In this document: positions 56,737 through 64,000 of the stretch, in pieces
Numbering within the stretch: position 1 is the first letter of the stretch
How the letters are laid out: every line of letters starts with the position of its first letter
From: Rhodoferax antarcticus ANT.BR
GTDB taxonomy: Bacteria > Pseudomonadota > Gammaproteobacteria > Burkholderiales > Burkholderiaceae_C
Reading direction: 5' to 3'
Length of the DNA: 64,000 bases
Assembly: GCF_001938565.1 (NCBI RefSeq)
Contig: NZ_MSYM01000007.1
Span: 186,001 to 250,000, forward strand
Position numbers and translations under genes: made by a program
The notes under the pieces: model-generated
Told to the model about the DNA's origin: nothing
What the model saw: the letters and a program-made list of their open reading frames with translations, nothing else
Database searches by the model: none

Positions 56737-57927
56737 TTACGCAATGATTTTGGCAACCACACCGGCACCAACCGTCTTGCCACCTTCACGGATAGCAAAG
56801 CGCAGGCCTTCTTCCATGGCGATTGGGGCAATCAGCTTCACAGTGATCGACACGTTGTCACCAGGCATCACCATCTCTTTGCCTTCTGGCAACTCGATGG
56901 CACCAGTCACGTCCGTGGTACGGAAGTAGAACTGGGGGCGATAGTTGTTGAAGAACGGGGTGTGACGACCACCTTCATCTTTGGACAAGACGTAGATCTC
57001 GCCGGTGAAGTGGGTATGGGGTTTGATCGATCCCGGCTTGCACAGCACTTGGCCACGCTGCACGTCTTCACGCTTGGTGCCGCGCAGCAGGATGCCGACG
57101 TTGTCGCCAGCTTGACCTTGGTCCAGCAGTTTTCTGAACATTTCCACACCGGTGCAGGTGGTCTTGACGGTGTCGTGGATGCCGACAATTTCGATTTCTT
57201 CGCCGACTTTGACGATGCCGCGCTCAATACGGCCGGTCACCACGGTGCCGCGACCGGAGATGGAGAACACGTCTTCAACGGGCATTAGGAAGGCACCATC
57301 CACCGCACGCTCTGGCAGGGGGATGTAGTTGTCCAAGGCGTCAGCCAGCTTCATGATGGCTTCTTCACCCAGTGGGCCCTTGTCACCTTCCATGGCAAGC
57401 TTGGCGCTGCCATGGATGATGGGGGTGTCGTCACCTGGGAAGTCGTATTTGTCGAGGAGCTCGCGAACTTCCATTTCAACGAGTTCGAGCAGTTCGGCGT
57501 CGTCGACCATGTCGCACTTGTTCAGGAACACGATGATGTAGGGCACGCCAACCTGGCGCGCCAGCAGGATGTGTTCGCGGGTTTGCGGCATGGGACCGTC
57601 GGCTGCGGAGCAAACCAAAATAGCGCCGTCCATCTGAGCAGCACCGGTGATCATGTTTTTCACATAGTCAGCGTGTCCTGGGCAGTCCACGTGGGCATAG
57701 TGGCGGTTGGCTGTTTCGTATTCGACGTGAGCGGTGTTGATGGTAATGCCACGCGCTTTTTCTTCAGGTGCGGCATCAATTTGGTCGTAGCCTTTGGCGG
57801 TGCCGCCGAACTTGGCTGCCAGCACGGTGGTGATGGCTGCTGTCAGGGTGGTTTTGCCATGGTCAACGTGACCAATGGTGCCCACGTTGACGTGGGGCTT
57901 GGTGCGTGCGAATTTTTCTTTTGCCAT
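56737..57927 (-). CDS. tuf: Elongation factor Tu
   Basis: 396 residues from [16 protein letters not shown]. GTPase motifs [25 protein letters not shown] and NKCDMVDD are intact; domains 2 and 3 follow to [13 protein letters not shown]-Tu delivers aminoacyl-tRNA to the ribosome. Burkholderiales usually carry a second tuf elsewhere. Confidence 0.98.
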   Translation of the reverse strand: MAKEKFARTKPHVNVGTIGHVDHGKTTLTAAITTVLAAKFGGTAKGYDQIDAAPEEKARGITINTAHVEYETANRHYAHVDCPGHADYVKNMITGAAQMDGAILVCSAADGPMPQTREHILLARQVGVPYIIVFLNKCDMVDDAELLELVEMEVRELLDKYDFPGDDTPIIHGSAKLAMEGDKGPLGEEAIMKLADALDNYIPLPERAVDGAFLMPVEDVFSISGRGTVVTGRIERGIVKVGEEIEIVGIHDTVKTTCTGVEMFRKLLDQGQAGDNVGILLRGTKREDVQRGQVLCKPGSIKPHTHFTGEIYVLSKDEGGRHTPFFNNYRPQFYFRTTDVTGAIELPEGKEMVMPGDNVSITVKLIAPIAMEEGLRFAIREGGKTVGAGVVAKIIA

Positions 57928-57948
57928 TTTCAATTCTCCAAAGAGCTG

Positions 57949-58006
57949 GTTCCCGTGTGTTGGTTTAATGTTTGCACGGTGTTGCTGATTCGCCCCGCAC
58001 GGGAAC
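57949..58006. other. 9-bp inverted repeat in the fusA-tuf spacer
   Basis: GTTCCCGTG (57949-57957) and CACGGGAAC (57998-58006) are perfectly complementary with a 40-base loop. It may form a processing or stability hairpin between fusA and tuf. No T tract, so not a clear terminator. Confidence 0.4.
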
Positions 58007-58037
58007 AGGGCGGCACACCGTCGCAGACAAGGTTAAT

Positions 58038-60140
58038 TTATTTGGCGCGAGAAGCCATGATGGCTTCAGAGACGTTACGCGGCGCTTCTGTGTAGTGCTT
58101 GAATTCCATCGTGTAGGTGGCACGACCTTGTGACATCGACCGCAGGGTCGTGGAATAGCCAAACATTTCAGACAGCGGCACTTCAGCCTTGATGACCTTA
58201 CCGCCGCCGAGCATGTCCTCCATGCCCTGAACCATACCGCGGCGTGACGCCAAATCCCCCATCACATTGCCGGCGTAGTCTTCCGGCGTTTCGACTTCCA
58301 CCGCCATCATGGGCTCAAGAATCACCGGGCTGGCTTTACGGCAGCCTTCCTTGAAACCAAAGATCGCAGCCATTTTGAAAGCCAACTCGTTCGAGTCAAC
58401 ATCGTGGTACGAACCAAAGTGCAAAGTCACCTTGACGTCCACCACAGGGTAACCGGCCAACACGCCCTGCGTCACCGCTTCATTGATCCCTTTTTCAACC
58501 GCAGGAATGTACTCGCGCGGCACGGTACCGCCCTTGATGGCGTCCACGAACTCAATGCCCTTGCCTGGCTCGTTGGGTTCGATCTTCAAAACCACGTGGC
58601 CATACTGGCCTTTACCACCGGACTGGCGCACGAATTTGCCTTCAGCGTCCTCAATGGTTTTGCGGATGGTTTCGCGGTAGGCCACTTGCGGCTTGCCGAC
58701 ATTGGCTTCCACGCCAAATTCGCGCTTCATGCGGTCAACAATAATTTCCAAGTGCAACTCACCCATACCGGCGATCAGTGTCTGTCCGGACTCCTCATCG
58801 GTTTTCACGCGGAAAGACGGATCTTCCTGCGCCAGACGCTGCAATGCAATCCCCATTTTTTCCTGGTCAACCTTGGTTTTCGGCTCAACCGCTTGGGTAA
58901 TCACCGGCTCAGGGAAAATCATGCGTTCCAGCATGATGATGGCCGTTGGGTCGCACAGGGTTTCACCAGTGGTCACATCTTTCAAGCCAATACACGCTGC
59001 GATGTCACCTGCAACAATTTCGCTGACCTCTTCGCGCTTGTTGGCGTGCATTTGCACAATACGACCAATACGCTCTTTCTTGCCGCGGATCGGGTTGTAG
59101 ACCGTGTCGCCCTTGGTTAGCACGCCAGAATACACGCGCACAAAGGTCAGTTGGCCAACGAACGGGTCGGTCATCAGCTTGAAGGCCAAAGCAGAGAACT
59201 TTTCCTTGTCGTCAGCTTGCCGAACCACCGGGTTTTCGTTTTCATTCATGCCCTTGACCGGAGGAATGTCCACGGGTGACGGCATGAATTCAATCACTGC
59301 GTCCAGCATGCGCTGCACGCCTTTGTTCTTGAACGCCGAGCCGCAATACATCGGCTGGATTTCGCTCGCAATGGTGCGGGTGCGAATGCCGAGCTTGATT
59401 TCCTCCTCAGTCAAGTCACCTTCTTCAAGGTACTTGTTCATGAACTCTTCGGAGGCTTCAGCAGCAGCTTCGACCATCTTTTCGCGCCATTCTTTGGCCA
59501 GAGCCAGCAATTCGGCAGGGATTTCGCGGTAGTCGAACAACATACCTTGCGAGGCTTCGTCCCAGATGATGGCTTTCATCTTGATCAAATCAACGACACC
59601 AGTGAAGTGCTCCTCGGCACCAATCGGGATCACCATCGGTACAGGGTTGGCCTTCAGGCGCAGTTTCATCTGATCCACGACCTTGAAGAAGTTGGCACCG
59701 GTGCGATCCATCTTGTTCACAAAGGCCAAGCGAGGCACTTTGTATTTGTTGGCTTGACGCCAGACGGTTTCAGACTGGGGCTGCACGCCACCCACGGCGC
59801 AGTACACCATGCAGGCGCCGTCAAGCACACGCATTGAGCGCTCGACTTCAATGGTGAAGTCCACGTGTCCAGGGGTGTCGATGATGTTGATACGGTGCTC
59901 GGGCAAGGACTTGTCCATCCCCTTCCAGAAGCAGGTGGTCGCAGCAGACGTGATGGTGATGCCACGCTCTTGCTCTTGCTCCATCCAGTCCATGGTGGCC
60001 GCACCATCGTGCACTTCACCAATCTTGTGGTTCACACCGGTGTAAAAAAGCACGCGCTCGGTGGTGGTGGTTTTACCAGCGTCGATGTGAGCCGAAATGC
60101 CGATATTGCGATAGCGCTCAATGGGGGTATGGCGAGCCAT
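58038..60140 (-). CDS. fusA: Elongation factor G
   Basis: 700 residues. G motifs [20 protein letters not shown] (in part), [18 protein letters not shown] and [12 protein letters not shown] are intact, and domains II-V run to [19 protein letters not shown] drives translocation and ribosome recycling. It lies between rpsG (161-base spacer with a CGCCGCT/AGCGGCG stem at 60178-60207) and tuf. Confidence 0.98.
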   Translation of the reverse strand: MARHTPIERYRNIGISAHIDAGKTTTTERVLFYTGVNHKIGEVHDGAATMDWMEQEQERGITITSAATTCFWKGMDKSLPEHRINIIDTPGHVDFTIEVERSMRVLDGACMVYCAVGGVQPQSETVWRQANKYKVPRLAFVNKMDRTGANFFKVVDQMKLRLKANPVPMVIPIGAEEHFTGVVDLIKMKAIIWDEASQGMLFDYREIPAELLALAKEWREKMVEAAAEASEEFMNKYLEEGDLTEEEIKLGIRTRTIASEIQPMYCGSAFKNKGVQRMLDAVIEFMPSPVDIPPVKGMNENENPVVRQADDKEKFSALAFKLMTDPFVGQLTFVRVYSGVLTKGDTVYNPIRGKKERIGRIVQMHANKREEVSEIVAGDIAACIGLKDVTTGETLCDPTAIIMLERMIFPEPVITQAVEPKTKVDQEKMGIALQRLAQEDPSFRVKTDEESGQTLIAGMGELHLEIIVDRMKREFGVEANVGKPQVAYRETIRKTIEDAEGKFVRQSGGKGQYGHVVLKIEPNEPGKGIEFVDAIKGGTVPREYIPAVEKGINEAVTQGVLAGYPVVDVKVTLHFGSYHDVDSNELAFKMAAIFGFKEGCRKASPVILEPMMAVEVETPEDYAGNVMGDLASRRGMVQGMEDMLGGGKVIKAEVPLSEMFGYSTTLRSMSQGRATYTMEFKHYTEAPRNVSEAIMASRAK

Positions 60141-60301
60141 GATGGATCCTTGGTTGATCTATATTTTTAACCTACGACGCCGCTCAAGGCTTTTGACCTC
60201 AGCGGCGCAGCGAGCGGCAATCAAACCGGGCCGCCAACCAGGCTGTGCTATGCACTACCCGGGACGGCAACAACCATTGAAAGCCGCGCAGTAGCCGCTA
60301 C

Positions 60302-60775
60302 TTAGAAGCGAAAGTGAGAGAACGCCTTGTTGGCTTCAGCCATGCGGTGAACTTCGTCACGCTTTTTCATGGCACCGCCACGGCCTTCGGTGGCTTCCAA
60401 CAATTCATTGGCCAAACGCAGCGCCATGGATTTTTCGCCACGCTTGCGGGCGGCTTCCTTGATCCAGCGCATGGAGAGTGCTAGGCGACGAACCGGGCGC
60501 ACTTCAACAGGTACCTGGTAGTTGGCACCACCCACACGGCGGGACTTCACTTCAACCAGCGGCTTGACGTTGTTGATGGCCACGGTGAACGCTTCGAGAG
60601 CGTCTTTATCGGGGTGCTTCTTGGCGATTTGCTCCAGCGCACCATAAATGATGCGCTCAGCAACCGCTTTTTTGCCGCCTTCCATGATCACGTTCATGAA
60701 TTTGGACAGCTCGACATTGCCGAATTTAGGATCCGGCAGGATTTCACGTTTGGGGACTTCGCGACGACGTGGCAT
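60302..60775 (-). CDS. rpsG: 30S ribosomal protein S7
   Basis: 157 residues beginning [19 protein letters not shown]7 nucleates the 30S head and, in E. coli, represses the str operon from the rpsL-rpsG spacer. Here that spacer is 152 bases. Conserved [18 protein letters not shown] and [16 protein letters not shown]. Confidence 0.98.
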   Translation of the reverse strand: MPRRREVPKREILPDPKFGNVELSKFMNVIMEGGKKAVAERIIYGALEQIAKKHPDKDALEAFTVAINNVKPLVEVKSRRVGGANYQVPVEVRPVRRLALSMRWIKEAARKRGEKSMALRLANELLEATEGRGGAMKKRDEVHRMAEANKAFSHFRF

Positions 60776-60927
60776 TTTTTCACCTCTATTGCTTCAGTTG
60801 GCGCCATCTCTGACACCGCGAGAGTTAAAAATAAGACTCTCACTTACTCGACCCGAATCTTGGGTCACTACGTTTGCTGGCTGCGCCACGCAGCAACAAA
60901 CACCTTTCAAACAATCAAACCGAAAGC

Positions 60928-61305
60928 TTATTTAACCTTGGGACGTTTTGCACCATATTTGGAACGCGACTGCTTGCGGTCTTTCACGCCTTGCAAGTCA
61001 AGCGAGCCACGCACGATGTGGTAACGCACACCGGGCAAGTCCTTGACACGACCGCCACGAACCAGCACCACGCTGTGTTCCTGCAGGTTGTGGCCTTCGC
61101 CGCCGATGTAAGAAATCACCTCGAAACCGTTGGTCAAGCGCACTTTGGCAACTTTACGCAAAGCCGAGTTAGGCTTTTTCGGGGTGGTGGTGTACACGCG
61201 AGTGCAAACACCACGGCGTTGTGGAGAATTTTCCATCGCCGGGCTCTTCGACTTGATCACTTCGACCGAGCGCCCTTGACGGATCAACTGATTGATGGTT
61301 GGCAT
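60928..61305 (-). CDS. rpsL: 30S ribosomal protein S12
   Basis: 125 residues beginning [20 protein letters not shown]. The decoding-centre loop reads [19 protein letters not shown], with the residue K43-equivalent unchanged (wild-type streptomycin-sensitive form), and the second loop is [14 protein letters not shown]. First gene of the str operon, with its own promoter upstream. Confidence 0.98.
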   Translation of the reverse strand: MPTINQLIRQGRSVEVIKSKSPAMENSPQRRGVCTRVYTTTPKKPNSALRKVAKVRLTNGFEVISYIGGEGHNLQEHSVVLVRGGRVKDLPGVRYHIVRGSLDLQGVKDRKQSRSKYGAKRPKVK

Positions 61306-61371
61306 TGCGCCTCCTAAAAACTAAACGTCCCTAAACGCTTAAAACTTGAAAATAACAAAAACGTGAATCCC

Positions 61372-61386
61372 TTCGGAAATTCCGAA
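61372..61386. promoter_or_regulatory. 15-bp palindrome in the rpsL leader
   Basis: TTCGGAA, A, TTCCGAA: a perfect 7-bp inverted repeat with a single central base. It starts about 10 bases downstream of the -10 box, so it is at or just after the expected transcript start. It could bind a regulator or form a 5' hairpin. Confidence 0.5.
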
Positions 61387-61395
61387 AAGCCCTCA

Positions 61396-61424
61396 ACTAT
61401 ATCAGGCCAACTGGGCTGCTGCAA
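61396..61424 (-). promoter_or_regulatory. Sigma70-type promoter of the str operon
   Basis: On the minus strand TTGCAG (61424-61419), a 17-base spacer, and TATAGT (61401-61396). It lies between dacC-like gene end and rpsL, about 90 bases ahead of the rpsL ATG. Good spacing and -10 match; activity inferred. Confidence 0.7.
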
Positions 61425-61430
61425 GCAGAA

Positions 61431-62576
61431 TCACTTGATCCACAGACGAAGTGAGTCCCAGGCACGTCCGAGGACGCCAGCCTCATCAACCCCTTGCAAG
61501 GCTAGCAAGGGCACTTCGGCCACCAGACGGCCTTCGCTGCTGACCTTGAGCGTTCCAATCGGCTGCCACTTGGTCAAAGGCGCCACAAGTGGCTCGGGCC
61601 GAGCGACCTCGGTGGTCAGTTTCGCGCGCGTGCCTGCGGGCACCGCCACCACGATTGGCTGGGGCTGCCCCAATGCCACCGTGGCGGACGTGCCCTTCCA
61701 GACGGCGGGCGTCACCACCGGCTGGTTGCCGTCAAACAATTTGACAGCCTCAAAAGCGGTATAACCCCAGTTCAGCAACTTTTGCGACTCATTGGCGCGG
61801 GCATTCTCGCTAGCGGTGCCCAGCATGACCGACAGTAGACGGCGGTTACCGACACCGGACACATCGCGGTGCGCGGTGGCAACCAGACAATACCCGGCCG
61901 CATCGGTGTACCCGGTTTTCAGGCCATCCACAGTCGGGTCGCGAAAGAGCAATGCATTGCGGTTGTTGTCGTTGGCCGCCGGCGTGCCGGGGTATCGGTA
62001 CTTTTTGATGGCGTAGTAAGCCACGTAGTCGGGAAAGTCGCGCATCAGTCGGGTGGCCAGCACGCTCAGGTCGCGCGCAGAGGTGGTGTGACCCGCTGCA
62101 GTCAGGCCTTCGGGGTTTTTATAGCCGGTGGATGTCATACCCAACACCTTGGCCTGCGCGTTCATCATTTCGACGAAGCGCTCGACACTGCCGCCGACAC
62201 CTTCTGCCAGCGCTATGGTGGCGTCGTTGCCACTTTGCACAATCATGCCTTTGATCAAGTCTTCCACTGGCACCTGCATCTTGGGGTCAATGAACATGCG
62301 CGAGCCGGGCATTTTCCAGGCGCGCTCGCTCACGGGTAGGGTTTGCTTGAGGTCGATTTTTTTGTTGCGCAGGGCGTCAAATACCAAATAGGCGGTCATC
62401 AGCTTGGTCAGCGACGCGGGCTCTATGGCCATGTCGATGTCTTTTTGCGCCAGTATCTGGTTCGCCGTGACATCCAACAACAGGTAAGAACGCGCTGCAA
62501 TTTCAGGCGTTTGCGGGGTTTGGGCGGCTACCGACAAGGCGACCCAAGCAACCAAAGTGACGAGAATTTTTTTCAT
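61431..62576 (-). CDS. D-alanyl-D-alanine carboxypeptidase (PBP5/6 family)
   Basis: 381 residues from MKKILVTLVAWVALS, with a signal peptide ending near SVAAQ. Active-site motifs: SxxK in PASLTKLM, SxN in VQSGNDAT, KTG in VDGLKTGYTDAAG. It trims the terminal D-Ala of peptidoglycan pentapeptides in the periplasm. The C-terminal domain ends with an amphipathic helix-like LGRAWDSLRLWIK that would anchor it to the membrane. dacC or dacA type. Confidence 0.95.
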   Translation of the reverse strand: MKKILVTLVAWVALSVAAQTPQTPEIAARSYLLLDVTANQILAQKDIDMAIEPASLTKLMTAYLVFDALRNKKIDLKQTLPVSERAWKMPGSRMFIDPKMQVPVEDLIKGMIVQSGNDATIALAEGVGGSVERFVEMMNAQAKVLGMTSTGYKNPEGLTAAGHTTSARDLSVLATRLMRDFPDYVAYYAIKKYRYPGTPAANDNNRNALLFRDPTVDGLKTGYTDAAGYCLVATAHRDVSGVGNRRLLSVMLGTASENARANESQKLLNWGYTAFEAVKLFDGNQPVVTPAVWKGTSATVALGQPQPIVVAVPAGTRAKLTTEVARPEPLVAPLTKWQPIGTLKVSSEGRLVAEVPLLALQGVDEAGVLGRAWDSLRLWIK

Positions 62577-62620
62577 GAAGATGAGGTTAAAAGCGGCAAT
62601 CAAGCCAGCTTTGAATTGAA

Positions 62621-62680
62621 TACACTATGATTTAAATAGCTACTAACCCTTTAAGTATAAGGGCTAGACGCCAATAATGG
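62621..62680 (+). repeat. Interspersed repeat copy G
   Basis: ATAGC, 18 bases (TACTAACCCTTTAAGTAT), AAGGGCTAGACGCC, then an A/T-rich tail. In the gap between the ferredoxin gene and the carboxypeptidase gene. Confidence 0.78.
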
Positions 62681-62702
62681 CAACAGTGCCAATGAATACC
62701 GT

Positions 62703-63080
62703 CTAACGCCCCAGATAGGCCGGTGTCAGCAAACGCTCAACCACTTGGCCATTTTTCAGGTGTGACTCGACGATTTCATCGATGTCGCTGGCATCGACAT
62801 AGCTGTACCAAACGGCCTCGGGGTAGACCACTGCCACCGGACCGGCAGTACAGCGGTCCAGGCAACCTGCCTTGCTGACACGCACCTGCCCGGGGCCGGA
62901 CAGCGCGGCAGCCTTGATTTGCAATTTGCAGCGCTCAAAAGCCGCCAGCGCGTCACGCTGGGCGCAACAAGCTTCGCCGTTTTGACGCTCGTTGGTACAG
63001 AAAAAAATATGCCTCTGAAAATAACTCGCAGTCGGCGCGCTTTCTGCCGGAACCGCTTCGGGAGATGTGGAATGGGTCAT
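62703..63080 (-). CDS. Thioredoxin-like [2Fe-2S] ferredoxin
   Basis: 125 residues. The cluster cysteines are in FFCTNERQNGEACCAQ and SKAGCLDRCTAGPVAVVYP, the Shethna-type thioredoxin-fold pattern. A small electron carrier or regulatory protein whose partner is unknown. It lies 9 bases after the VanZ-family gene and is probably cotranscribed with it. Confidence 0.9.
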   Translation of the reverse strand: MTHSTSPEAVPAESAPTASYFQRHIFFCTNERQNGEACCAQRDALAAFERCKLQIKAAALSGPGQVRVSKAGCLDRCTAGPVAVVYPEAVWYSYVDASDIDEIVESHLKNGQVVERLLTPAYLGR

Positions 63081-63089
63081 ATCAAGATT

Positions 63090-64000
63090 TTAGGCCGCTG
63101 ACTCTTTTCCCCACAGCCGGGCGAGTACATACCAAAGTGCTGCGAACGGCCACAACCAGCCTAGCCACTGCGCCAGCCCATGGAAGCGGATAAAGCGCCC
63201 CTGCTCCCAGAGGAAAAGGGTTTGCTCAAAGTACGGATCCATCGCACCCTGGTTGATCAGGCTCAGGTCAACGCCCAACGCCAGCACAGCCAGCGCCGCG
63301 GCCGCGCGCCCAGGCAACCACAGCAGTAACACCAGCAGCACCAGTGCGCTCACCAATGCGCCGCGCACCCAAACATCAAACCAGCTCCAAGCGTGTTCTG
63401 GGCCGAAGCTCAGAGTGGCGCTCAGGGCGGTGACGCCTACGCCAAAAGCCGCAAGCCACAGCAGAAACCACAGCCGTTTAGCGCCACGGCGAATGATGCA
63501 GTACCCCAGCAAGCCCGGAATCACCAGCCCCAGCAAGGCACACAGCCACTGTGTCACCGGCAAAAGTGACTGCAGTTCAATCTCGCGCACGGGCAACCAT
63601 TCCAAAAAAGGGCTGCCTGCCAGCACATCTGCCAACGCCGCCTCCAGGCGCTCCAGCACCTGACCCAGGCCCCACGGAACGGTCGTCGGAAACAACAAAG
63701 CCACTGGCCACAACGCCAGCAACACCAGTGCACCGCGCGCATCCGGCACAAACCAGCTGGCGCGAAAACGACTCCAACGCTGTAACACCCCGAGTTTTTC
63801 CAGGCCCCAAGCTGACATCGCCCCCAGCGCTGCACCCAGAATGTTCAGCACTAGGTCCAAATTAGACGGAACTCGATCCGGCAGGTAAATTTGCAAGGCT
63901 TCCATGGCCAGCGACAGCACGAACGCAGCCGGTACGGCCAGCCAAATCATCCAGCGCAGGTGACGCGTGCGCAGCGCGCCCAGCGTCAGAAAAAAACCGA
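63090..64000 (-). CDS. VanZ-family membrane protein, 5' end outside the window
   Basis: At least 303 residues; the frame is open to the right edge (GFFLTLGALRTRHLRWM precedes the first ATG seen). The VanZ-like core is VLSLAMEALQIYLPDRVPSN with the typical acidic residues, followed by NILGAALGAMSAWGLEKLG. About eight membrane segments. The role of most VanZ proteins, including this one, is unknown. Confidence 0.85.
   Translation of the reverse strand, partial: GFFLTLGALRTRHLRWMIWLAVPAAFVLSLAMEALQIYLPDRVPSNLDLVLNILGAALGAMSAWGLEKLGVLQRWSRFRASWFVPDARGALVLLALWPVALLFPTTVPWGLGQVLERLEAALADVLAGSPFLEWLPVREIELQSLLPVTQWLCALLGLVIPGLLGYCIIRRGAKRLWFLLWLAAFGVGVTALSATLSFGPEHAWSWFDVWVRGALVSALVLLVLLLWLPGRAAAALAVLALGVDLSLINQGAMDPYFEQTLFLWEQGRFIRFHGLAQWLGWLWPFAALWYVLARLWGKESAA

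Overview
The window looks like chromosomal DNA from a betaproteobacterium of the order Burkholderiales, most likely Comamonadaceae (Rhodoferax/Polaromonas-like). This is inferred from remembered protein similarity: a long basic tail on S3, OxyR, PhaM, DUF3567 and DUF3108 proteins, and a moderately high G+C content. No database search was possible. There are no rRNA or tRNA genes, no CRISPR array, no insertion sequence and no prophage that I can recognise.

Layout. (1) Bases 1-7.5 kb, minus strand: the spc and alpha ribosomal operons, read from rplN to the start of rpoA, with secY and infA. (2) 7.5-51.3 kb: about 40 genes on both strands. They cover proline synthesis (proC), a membrane sulfatase-fold enzyme, ubiquinone prenylation (ubiA), peroxide sensing (oxyR), recG, an acyltransferase, a decayed two-component pair, a Crp/Fnr regulator, queuosine tRNA modification (queA, tgt) split by a toxin-antitoxin pair and eutBC, a J-domain protein, a FIST protein, PhaM, a cation/proton antiporter, an amino-acid ABC transporter with an HcnABC-like three-gene dehydrogenase, purU, a second and damaged toxin-antitoxin pair, psd, glcD, lrgAB-like genes, a PTS phosphorelay (EIIA-HPr-EI), a broken DUF4197 gene, and divergent cytochrome c' and cytochrome b561 genes. 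(3) 51.3-61.3 kb, minus strand: the str and S10 operons, rpsL-rpsG-fusA-tuf-rpsJ through rpsQ. (4) 61.4-64 kb: a D,D-carboxypeptidase, a thioredoxin-like ferredoxin and a VanZ-family gene cut by the window edge.

The two ribosomal halves lie on the same strand and in the standard order, so the ribosomal superoperon is split exactly between rpsQ and rplN by 43.8 kb. Each side has its own signals: a good sigma70 promoter ahead of rplN and a strong terminator after rpsQ.

The most unusual structures are: a toxin-antitoxin cassette between two 184-bp direct repeats of the purU 3' end; an interspersed repeat (TAGC, 18 bases, AAGGGCTAGAGGCC) found at six sites plus one possible seventh, one copy inside the ubiA reading frame; and at least four broken genes (histidine kinase, its response regulator, a PIN toxin, DUF4197). 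The HcnABC-like operon with its own transporter is the most interesting intact metabolic unit, and its substrate cannot be told from sequence.
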